From contig NC_084482.1 of NCBI RefSeq assembly GCF_030035675.1, positions 78,219,120 through 78,283,119 of the forward strand: a stretch of 64,000 nucleotides of DNA, written 5' to 3'. Each line of letters opens with the position of its first letter. Positions within the stretch are counted from its first letter, which is position 1. The notes under the pieces are model-generated. The model ran no database searches. It saw nothing but the letters and a program-made list of their open reading frames with translations, and was not told the DNA's origin. Origin of the DNA: Rhineura floridana. Lineage: Eukaryota > Chordata > Lepidosauria > Squamata > Rhineuridae. Position numbers and translations under genes: made by a program. Shown piece after piece: positions 47,101 to 59,100 of the stretch.

Positions 47101-50100
47101 AACTGCCATTATTTTAAAGGGGGCTATATCTTGGCTTGATGGTTTCTAATGCAGCTGTCTATGACTGTAATTGTCACTTTCAGCCATTATATAAATCCAC
47201 TGCTTTCTTCTTTTTCATACAGTTCTAGTCAAAAAAGTGATGATGATTATGAAGATTATACAACTAACAAAACCTGGGTATTGACTCCCAAAGTTCATGA
47301 AAGTGATGTTACTCTTATTTTAAATGGTCTGCTGGAAGGATATGACAACAAGCTAAGGCCAGATATAGGAGGTGAGGGAATTTTCCTTTATTTGTTAATA
47401 GCAATGAGTTGGAAGGGGAAGAGAAGCTGCAAATGATTTCACTGAACAAATATCTTAATGTGGAAAACCACAATAAACAAAGCACATATATCTTACCACT
47501 GATTATCAGTATTTCTGTTAATGAATCTGCAACCAAGCCTTTCTGAAACAAATGCTTAAAGTTTAGACTTCTAATTGGCATGATTTTTCAAAAAAATAAA
47601 TGTTACAGCTCACAGTGATTTAAATAATAGAAATTGCATCTCAGTATAAACATATTACTGTTCAAATTAATTTGACTAAATGCCCAGGAATCTATGAGTG
47701 AAGTGGGAACCAACTGAAATCAATAGCTAGGACTGTAACAGAATTTGTATTGTATTACTCTAACATTCAGATATACTGAACAACTTCAATTAAGGTTGAT
47801 TAAGTCATTCAAGTCCTAGTACTCAGGGTCAGGCTGTGGTTTTTTTTATAAAAAGATGACTTTGACCAGTAAAAGTTTTACAGAATTTAACAGCATGATC
47901 ATAGAGCCATTAAACTACAGCAATATATAATGGAATTGGTAGATGAATAAAAGGAAAATGGTTGGTGATTCTTAACCAATGTGCATGAATAAAGTGAATT
48001 GTCCTTTAGTAGACAATTCCTTTCAGGTATTGTCAATGTCAGATAAAGGTCATGGAGAGCTAGTGTAGTCACACAGCAAGCAACATTGTTCTACAAAAAT
48101 CATCAGTGAAAATGCCAGCAGGAGCAAAGTATAGTATAGTTAGATGGCAATTGGTAACTGCTATTTTAATCCAGTCCAGATTCGAAGAAACCTTAAAGTG
48201 GTCAGTGAGTGGCCTGGGGCATTGGTCACCTGTCAATCAAATGGAATTCATATTGACAGAGCCTGGAAAATTTAGGATGATACTGGACCAGGGTTGGATA
48301 ATACAAGAACAAGGGCTGAAGCAGCAAAGCTGCAATGCATAAATGTGGAGGCCAATGGGTAGCTCATTGAAGGGTTTTTTATGACAGAGTTGCTATGATT
48401 CAATAGGATTGCTGTTGGTTAGAATAGTGCGGGAGAAGAGACTCCTGTGTATGTTGATCTGTAAGTCCCAGTCTGGAAGAGCAATAGGTGACCTGGGAAA
48501 AAAGTGTTAGTTCAAGACCTGTCCATTTGTCCTTGCATAGTTGTTATATGGTTAACAGGCTATGTGTTTTATGGATAGAGGTGGGTGACCCTCCTGCCTA
48601 CATAGGCTTAGGTTAAAAATAATCCAAGTCATTTCTCCAAAACTCAGCAATTGGCTAGCTAATCTCATTTTTAAGCCATTGTGAATTTGACCTACCTACC
48701 CCTGCCCCCTGCAAGCTCCAGTCCCTTCTAACTATAGTCCCAGTCACAAACTTCCTCCCTCTTCCCTTTAACATTTAATTTGGCAGCAAGCTGTTGCAAG
48801 AAGAGGGAAGTAGCAATTTTCCTAGAGGCTATGATACTGTAAGGCCACTGGGGCTTTGCATCCTGACACTGGAGAGGACTTCCTCCTCCCCTCTCCTTGT
48901 GGCTGCTTGCTGCGAAAGGCCATGTGAGCCAGATAAAATGGGAAGGAAGGAGGGATTTAGAGGAAGATTGGGTAGGAGAAATCCTCAGAGATTGGAACTT
49001 GCTTGGATGGGAATTCTTCTCTTCTGTGGACTTTAATCCACCCTAGAGACGAATTCCAAACTCCTAATGCCCAGCTCTTCATGCAAGTCCCTAAAGCTTA
49101 TATTTGAGCTCTGAACATAGGAATTTTGCTGGCTTCTCAACCCGTGGAAATCCTAAGGAATCTATGTGATATTGCCAGAACATAGCCCAAATACCTTTAC
49201 CAGAATAATTATGTAGATTATCAAATACACACCTATTTCTGACTGTCTTTGGTGTTTCTTAGCATAAAAACTTGAGAAAATACAATTCAAAATCAAGTAT
49301 GCTGGTAATAATTTGAGTTTATACATAGCAATCCTCCAAATATTATTACCTTTTTATTGATATTGATATTGATGTTGTTTTGATTATGTTGACGATTACT
49401 GTTATTGATGATGATTATGCTGATGTTGTTTTGTTTCTTAAACTTTTTATATACTGTTTCTCCATCTACATACAACTTTTTATATATCAAAGGCTATATC
49501 AGTCATTTTGCATTTATTCATACAATGTGAAATGTCTGATGTGATGTATCATTAAGAGACTTCAGAAACACAATACAGTTTCCTATATAAAAAAGAGACT
49601 AACTTTATTCCTATCCCCCATCCCATGCACAAACACTGGCCTGATTATAATCGCATTAATAATATGTAGTAGTATAAATGGGGTCAAAATCTAATCCCTC
49701 TTTACTGCACTATTCCAAGTAGTATGGTAGATTTATTCATACTATATTTACTGATACAAAAATATAAAATCTTACATGCCCTAACCCTGTATATGTTCAA
49801 TCTTTCTTTCTAGAAAAAAGAGATGCATTTAAAACAATTGCACCTGCTTAAAAGGAAGTGAGACACTGACCTTCTTTATTTAAATATTATATTTTGTATA
49901 TATGAGTTTTGTTCACCTTCAAGATGTTTTTACCTTAAGCAGTATTAGCAGCTCTGATTCTTTTTGTTTTTTTTTTATAGTGCAACCAACAGTAATTCAC
50001 ACAGATATGTATATCAATAGCATTGGTCCGGTGAATGCTATCAATATGGTATGTAACATATGATCATACATTTTTGCCATATTTGTATTGTACATTATTA

Positions 50101-53100
50101 TGTTATAACTGAATGCCAATATACATTTAGATATTAAATGATTATTTTCACTGAAATGAAGAAGGAAAAATATGAAAGCAGCTAATGGTGTAGAACAGGG
50201 TCGCCAACCCATTGCCCGCAGGCACTATGGCACCTGCAAAGGCCTTCAGTGGCACTCTCAGCAGGTAGCCCAGAATCTGAGCTTTACATTTTTTCTAGCT
50301 CTCCTAGAAATAAAGTTATGGAGCAAAATGTGCAAGTACTCTTCTAAGTGATATCTGTGAAATGAGGTAGCCTGGCTGCTCCTGCTTGTCAGTCTTATTA
50401 GCCAGTAAATGAAGTCAGACCTGTAATTGATCAATGAGTACTATTACGCAATAAGAGTTGGTGAATGTTAAAGAACCACCTCCCCCTGAAAGGGAAATGT
50501 GAAAACTTTGAAAAGAGGCTTAGGCATGTCTAGATCAGCCACTCTTTAAGAATTCACTGTATAGTTAACTTACTGTACAATGGTAAACATGTTTACTCAG
50601 AAGTCTTTTTGAGTTTCATAAGAATTACCTCCAGCTAAGTGGGTATAGGATGACAGCCTAGACTTTGGTTTGGGGTTGGCATTGGGAAAAAGCAGGGGTT
50701 TAGTGCCTTTAAAAGCTGTATATCAAGCAGATGTTCAACAGGGAAAGCCTTTTCTAGGCTGCATTCAGACAGGAGTTTATTCTATTTTCTCAAAAGTTCC
50801 TTACCTGATAATCTCCACATTTTATTTTATCTTTTACAGAATGTAAAAGTCACTTCTGGAAATCTAGTGGAAGTTTAGACCTCATTTCTGTGGCTAATTG
50901 CTTCCAGAAAAAAATCAGTTTGCAACCTCATTAGCCCAGAAAATTGTGGAAGTAGAAGTGATGACATTTGGGGCAGCATACAGTTCTTTTCTGTAGTTTT
51001 AATGGGGGAATCATGGGGGACAGAATTATGCATGTGTGGAAAGAGTGGGGGAATAGCAACATGCCCAATAAGGTTCATTGTTATGTCACCCTACGTTCAC
51101 TGGTGTGAATTAAATTTAGTGTGATATGGTAGTATATCAGTCAAAAAGCCACAGTTCCATAATGCAACAGGTACTGAAAGGAATGTTCAAAATTGGGACA
51201 GAAGTGCAACCATTATAATCACGTGACACACTCTTAAAGCCTCTGTACTGCCTGTCCATCCACTACTGAGCCAGGTTCAGGGTCCTTGTATTAATTTACA
51301 AAGCCCTGAACAACTTCAGTCCAGGGTATCTTAGGGACATCCTGAACCCTTATATCCCAGCCTGATCACTGAGATCATTGGTTGTTCCCCGAATTGGTGA
51401 GGCTTATTTAGCATCAACATGAAATTGAGCCACAGATTCAGCAGGTGCCTTCTGTTTTAACCTTTAAACTCCCGCTGAAAACCTTTCTGTTCTCCCAGGC
51501 TTATGAAGGCAATTAAGAAGATGTCTTTTTACAATAGTTGACCTTTGTTTTTATTGTATTTTTAATGGTTTTTACTGTATGGCTTTTTAATTTGTTGTAA
51601 ACTTCTTTGATTATTTAAAAAAATGAAATAGCGGTATACAAATATATTTATAAATAAATAAATCAGTAAAACTTACAAACTTATATATATATGAATAATA
51701 TTGGGGTAAATACATTTATAAACTTAAATGGGAAAAACAGCATTGTTTAAATATTTAATGATCTAGTAGTAAATAATATGAGTTAAACTCATGATATGTG
51801 AGAGCTGTTTATGGAAATAAGAATAAGAATAATGAAACACAGTTGCCTGTTGCAGTCTTATGCATAAAATTGAAAACTGTTTTGGAGTTTTAAAAAAATA
51901 AGAAAAAGAAAAAAAATTAAATATATGTATTGTTGTGCATACCATATGTCAACACTATATACTGCTCTTTTATACAGTTCTTCAGTGTATTGCTTCCATC
52001 TTCCTGTTATTTCAAGTCAGTCAGTGTGTTCCCCTGTTGATTATTCAACATCCCTACTCTTGGTTTAAATTTCCCTTTCATTTCTCTAATCTTTTGGAAC
52101 AGGGCTCTTGTTCTTCCCTTTTTGTTGTCCTCTTCTATTTCTATACAATAACTATTGTAATAGGGTTTTTTTGTCCCTACTTACTAGCCGTTGTATAGTT
52201 GCATTTAGGGTTCTAACCGTGTTTCTTTTTCCTTTTGCTTTTGCTTTCCTTCTCTCTTTAACCATTTGAAGAGTTCCTTCAGTCATCCACTGGGGTCTTT
52301 CTCTCTTTTTAACTGGAGGTATTGTCTTTTTGCATTCTTCCCTGATCATGTCTCTGACTTCAGTCCATAGTTCTTCTGGTTCTCTGTCAACTAAGTTTAA
52401 AGCCTCAAATGTGTTCCTTATTTGATCTTTATATTATTCTGGGATGCTATTTAAATTGTATTTTGGCGTTATGATTGCTTTGTTGGTCTTCTTCAGCTTT
52501 ACTCTGATTTTCGATACGACCAGTTCATGATCTGTACCGCAGTCTGCTCCTGGTCTTGTTTTTGCAGAAACTATGGAACTTCTCCATCTTCTGTTTCCAA
52601 TTATATAATCAATTTGATTCCTATATTTACCATCTGGCGATGTCGATGTGTACAATTGCCTTTTTGGGTGCTCAAAAAATGTGTTCGCAAGAAATAAATT
52701 ATTGGCTTCACCGAATTCAATAAGTCTTTCTCCTGCTTCATTTCTGTCTCCTAAGCCCCATTTCCCCACAATTCCTAGTTCTTCTCTGTTCCCTACTTTT
52801 GCATTCCAGTCCCCCATGATTATCATCATATCTTGTTTTGGTGTGTGATCAATTTCCTCCTTTACGTCTGCATAAAATCTCTCCAATTCTTCTTCTTCTG
52901 CGTTTGAAGTTGGAGCATAGACTTGGATGATGGTTATGTTAATAGGTTTTCCATTTAATCTCATTGATATGAGTCGCTCAGTCCTTGTGTTGTAGCTCCT
53001 AATTGCTTTTGCTACATAACTTCTTATTATTAAAGCAACCCCGTTTCTTCTTGATTTCTCATTTCCTGCATAAAATATTTTGTGGTTGCCTGATTGAAAA

Positions 53101-56100
53101 TGTCTCATTCCCATCCATTTTAATTCACTCACGCCAAGTATTGTAATGTATGATACGTTCCATTTCTTGCTTGACAATTTCTAACTTTTCCTGGTTCATG
53201 CTCATATTCCATGTTCCTATTGTGTGCATCGTTCAACTCTGGACTCTCCTTTCGCATCTGTGTGCATCAGCCTCTGGGCTTCCTTTCGGGTCTGACGCAG
53301 CTGCGTCATTAGTTACAGCGCTACTCGTACTTGTCCTTTGTTCTTCCCCAGTAGCTTGGTGAGTGCCTTCTGACCTGGGGGTCTCATCTTCCAGCACTAT
53401 CTCGTGTTGCATTTTGGATACTCTGTTCATAGGGTTTTCGTGGTAAGAGGTATTCAGAGGTGGTTTACCCTTTCCTTCCTCTGAGTTTGGATGCATCTTA
53501 GTCTGTTGTCTCAGCTTTGACCATTGTGCCTTGGGTGCCCTTGCTAGGAGTCTAGCCTCTCAGGTGACCTCCGTGGCTAGGAGTGCCTTTTACCAGCTTC
53601 GGCAGGTAAGACAGCTGCGGCCGTTTCTAGACCGGGATAGCCTGACCACTGTTGTCCACACACTGGTAACCTCCACACTGGATTACTGTAATGCGCTCTA
53701 TGTGGGGCTGCCCTTGAGGTTGGTCCGGAAACTGCAGCTGGTGCAAAATGCAGTGGCGAGACTGCTCACAGGGGCAGGGTATCGCCAACATGTCACTCCA
53801 TTTGCATTGCATTGGCTGCCCATTTGCTACCAGGCCAAGTTCAAGGTTGTAGTTTTGGTGTACAAAGCCCTATACAGCTTGGGACCAGGATACCTGAAAG
53901 ACCATCTTACCTCTTATATACCCAGTCAATCACTGCGCTCTGCAGGCGAGGGGCTCCTGCAGTTACCATCTTATCCGGAGGTTCGTTCTGCACAATATAG
54001 AAAATGGATCTTTAGTGTGGCGGTACCTACCTTGTGGAATTCCCTCTCCTTAAATATTAGGCAGGCGCCATCTCTGTTATCTTTTCGGCACCTTTTGAAG
54101 ACTTTCCTCTTCCAACAAGCCTTTTAAGTTGAGACCTATCCCAGTCTGTGTCTGTGTCAGAATTGCTTGTTAATATTTTTTTAAATAATGTTTTTAACCC
54201 TTTTTTTAAAGATGTTTTTAAAGGGGTTTTTTTCAAAATGCTTTTAACGTTGTTTTGTTTTAATGTATTTTAAGGTCTGTTTTTATGATGTTTTAAAGGG
54301 TTTTTAGTGCTTCTCTTTGCTGCCCTGGGCTCCTGCTGGGAGGAAGGGCAGAATATAAATCAAATAATTAATAAATAAAATAATAATAGACACAGTACAT
54401 TGTATATATCTGCATTTACACTTTAGGCCAAAACAAAATCATGGAAACACCACATAGACAGTTAAATGAAAATATTTGGGTTTATAACCCAACACTAAGA
54501 TTATGTTTTGCTGTATGAAAACATAAACATTTAGGAAAGATGGAAAAACAGTTAAAACAACTTTTAATTATGGCTGCAGTTTAATGAATGCTTATCTGGG
54601 TTTACATCATAATGAGCTCAGTGGATCTTACATCTGAGTAGACATATGGAGAATTGCACTGTAAATATCTCATGACAGGAATGGGTTAATATCATCAGAT
54701 GAAAAAACATCATATTAAAATCAGGAGCTCTGTTCTGTTGTAGATCAGGCTACTGATCTGGTGTGTTTGGCTTCCTCTGTGAACTGGCCATGAAAGCTTT
54801 CTCAAGCTAAGATTTGAAAAGTGAAACCTACCTGAGATCTTACAGATGTTTAATATATTTCAACGTTACAGGAATATACAATAGATATATTTTTTGCTCA
54901 AACCTGGTATGACAGACGACTACGGTTCAATAGCACTATTAAAGTTCTAAGGCTGAACAGCAACATGGTTGGGAAGATCTGGATACCTGACACATTCTTC
55001 CGAAACTCAAAAAAGGCTGATGCTCATTGGATAACAACACCTAATCGGATGCTTCGGATCTGGAATGATGGCAGAGTGCTATACACATTAAGGTACTCTT
55101 ACCACTCTTTAAATTGTATTCCGTATATATATTATGTGTGCCCAATATGAATGAAAAAGGTATATTTACCCGGTGAATGGAAGTATGATGTCTTGAATAT
55201 TTTAGACAACAGTAAACAAGAGTAACACTATATGCAAAGAAGAACCAGTTTGGTGTCTAGGACCCTATCTGCACTATATATTTAAAGAAGTATTATTCCA
55301 CTTGGTTTTCCAAAAGAATCCTGGGATCTGTCGTTAAATGTGCTGAGAGTTGTTAGGACACCCCGAATCCCCTCAGGCAGCTTCAATTCTTGAGTTCCCT
55401 GGGAAGAGGGATGGAACCACTCTGGCCACTGGAGCTCTGTGAGGACAGCTCTCCACACCCTCAACAAACTACACTTCCAGGATTCTTTGAGGAAGGCCTT
55501 GACTGTTCAAAGTAGAATAATAATATGCCTTGAATTGTATAGTGCAGGTGGAGCCTTGGATAGAGCTTACTGGATGACCTTGGGCCAGTCACTACTTCTT
55601 AACCTAAGCTGCTTCACAGGGTTCTTGTGAAGATAAAATTGAGGAGGGGAGAACCATTTGTGCTGTCTTGAGCTTTTTGGAGGAAAGGCAGGGCACAGAT
55701 GTAGTAAATGTATTATTTATTTATTCTCATTATTGGCCTGCCCTTTGCCAATCGGCCCCAAGGCGGGTTACAAAATCTAACATATAATTTTAAAAAGAAT
55801 TAATAGATTAAAACAAAATAAAGGTAAAATATATCATCTCAAAAAAAATAAAATCAGAGCTGGTGTTCCCATGGCAAGGGGGAAAGCCTTTCTGAGCCTT
55901 CTCAACAGAATAAAGACAAGCACAGTTAAGGTGGGTTTACCTGCTGCACTAGTATTGCCCTACCTCCTCCCTGCTCCACAGGAAGCTGAGCCCTGCCAAA
56001 CTCAAGACAGACCTCCCCTTTCATGCTGATTGGTCCATAGGACACTGGTGACATAATGACCCAGTTGGCATTTATTAACTACTGTCTTCACTGCGGTGAG

Positions 56101-59100
56101 TGGTAGAAGCTGTTGAAACAGTGCCAGCTTGAGGAGGACACTGGAGACACAGGAACCCTGCTGGCATTCTCCATCCTGAAAAGTAAGGGTTCTATTCCCC
56201 CATGACCCCAGATGACTACACCCTGGAGGCTGTTGCAGTCATTCCCAGTAGTCATAGCAATGTTGCCAGTAGTTTTATATCTGCTGGGCTTTGGGCAGGG
56301 GAATCTAAACTGGGTTCACCTGATGATTAGCTCTCTCTCTCTCTCTCTGTTTTGCTGTGCCATTTCCAGGCTGGTTCAGTAGCAGGACCCAGATTGGGAC
56401 ACCCATGTGGCAATGGGCTGTCTTAGGATTGAGTAGACCCTTGACCAGCCATGCTCCACCCTTGCCCCTGGAACACCCTATTTGGGGCCTTCCACTGACC
56501 ACTTCCAATGGGAAAACCACTGGCAGTAGTTCCCAAACAGCCGGCACATGCAGTGGCCGCAATGAGGAAGTTTCCAGAGCAGCTGAGCTTCCCTGTTACA
56601 GACCTCAGCAGAGCCAGATGGATGGACAACTGTGCCTAGTCTTAACCCACCCTTCAAGTGCAGATCAGGGTTTAGGATTGATTCCATACTCTCTCATGCC
56701 CAATGTGTGTTTGTAGTGGCTGAGGGAGTGAGGTCATAAGAGCTTAAGAAGAGCTAGTAGCCATTGACAGCCTTGTCCTCTTTTAAAGCTATCCAATTAG
56801 TGGCCATTGCTGTGGGAGTGCCTATGCATAGCTCCCTGCAGTGCTTAGGACCTTACAACACTCCAAACTAGACTAATTTAACTATCATGGCTGCAAGTGA
56901 GGGAGCTTCCTTTTCTATGGAAGTCTACTCTGAGAACTACAATTCCCAAGATGACTCTGGGAGATAATCAACTTAATTATAGTTGGTGTAGTAACCACTC
57001 TTGAAGACATATGAAGTGTGAGGGCATGATCATGTAAGATATGGTATGCTTTAGATACCCCATTGGAAAGACCTCAGAAATAGGTAGGGAAGTTTCCTAT
57101 TGGTCCTTAACATTGTTTGTGACATATGTAAGGAGGAGAGGGGCAAGAGGGTAGACTGGCATTTTACTTCATATCCTAATGAAGACATATGAAAAGGGAC
57201 TGCATAGGTGTTGTATCTTCTCTAGGAACACACCCTCAACACTTTTACAGCTGCAGACTTAGATCTTCTAGAGCTATGAACAATACAGTTGATTATGGAA
57301 ATAATATTAATATGTTTTTTCTTAGATTGACAATAGATGCGGAGTGTCAGCTACAGCTGCACAACTTCCCCATGGATGAACATTCTTGTCCACTGGCGTT
57401 TTCAAGCTGTAAGTGGTGAACTCGAAACAGTGAATTCCTTTGGAAAGAAAAAGAGGAATATAAAAATTTAAAAAATACATTGATCACAGTCTAAAAAAGG
57501 CTGCAGTCTTAAACATGCTTACTTGGGAGTAAGTCCCATTCAAACTCAATGGGACTTACTGCTTAACTGATGTGTATAGGATTATGTTCTAAGTGTGTCA
57601 GTTCTGAAGATAATTTATTTATGGGCAGATACTTGGATTGGGTCACCCATAGCTATTTGCAGCAGCTGATTGTCTTCCATCAAGTTGCTGTCATATTATA
57701 GATTTTGAGTGGGGAATGGTATATAATGCTAACGTTAAATGGACATTTTACCATACAGATCAGACTAGACTAATATTGTGCTGTGATTCATGCCTGTCTC
57801 TTAAACATGAGAAGGTTACATTTTATTAATGGGACTTTCCATACCTTCTAAGTGGGCATTGCTCTATCAGTGCCCAAATCCAACACTAAAAATTCCGGAG
57901 AGTGGAAGCTATAGAAAGCACCACCAGAAAATCTAAGTTTAGAATTTTTTGCCCTATCTACCATCCTTCCAATATATAATACACTGACTATTAGTAGCAG
58001 ACTGTAACATAAATTAATATAAATGTTTGTACAAATGTGCAAGGTTAGGGTACAGTGGTAGCTGGTCCCCATTGGGACTGGTGGGGCGGAAGTCGGAGCC
58101 CCGCAGTAGGTGGAGGCAGACCCAATGTCAGGCACAGCCCACTAATTCTGGTTTTATCCCCATCCTCCGCCTGTTAAGTTCTACAAAGGCAACACAAAGA
58201 ATGAGAAGGAGGAAGCTGACAGCCAGGGCCACCCTGTAGACTAATTGTAAGTGAGGAGGTAGGCCAGTGGGGGTTGGCGGAGCGCAGACTGAGCATGGTG
58301 GGGCAGTGCCCCACTTGCCATACTGGACCAGCCTTTGCTGCGAGAGTATACACTATCTATTGCATTATTTTTCCATGAAACTGCTACATTTATCTATGAG
58401 AAACAGCAGCTATATTTAAGCAATAGCTATGTGCAGTTTAGTAACTGAGAGGCTACCAAATGGTAACTGAATTGCTTTTAGTGCAATATGAACATACTGC
58501 TCCCACAGAATAACCTATCAATCCAGAGCTTTTTTGATTATTCATTGACTGCATTTGTGTCCAAGCCTTTCTCTAAGCTCAGGGTTAGGTGGGCTTATTA
58601 TGCATGGAGTTACCCCATCTTATCCTTAGAGCCACCTATGAAGTCAGTTACACAGGAATATATAGTGATTGAATGGCCCATGCTCACTCAATAAGTTTCC
58701 TGGCGGACGGGGGAATGGAACCTAGCACTCCTAAATCCAAATTCAGTATTGCATCCACTGTACCATACCAGGTCTCTCCTGAAAGGAATGCATACTCTTA
58801 CATTCTATGGGCGCTTCCAGACTGTTGATATTTTTGAGTGGGATTCAGTAACATGCCAGCAGATTCAGGTTGCACAATTAAAGTTCATTTGGAACTCCAG
58901 CACAGCAAACCTTTGTTATGTGCCTTCAAGTTCATCATGACTTATGACGACCCTATGAGTCACTGACCTCCAATAGCATCTGTTGTGAACCACCCTGTTC
59001 AGATCTTGTAAGTTTTTGTGGCTTCCGTTATGGAATCAATCCATCTCTTGTTTGGCCTTCCTCTTTTTCTACTCCCTTCTGTTTTTCCCAGCATTATTGT

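Larger units (their letters stand above)
20137..47222 (+). other. Intron 1 of the gamma-subunit gene (27.1 kb)
   Basis: Runs from donor GTAAGC to acceptor CATACAG, phase 2. It is filled mostly with interspersed repeats, listed separately, plus long AT-rich stretches in which I see no conserved exon-like reading frame. No alternative first exon was recognised. Confidence 0.85.
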
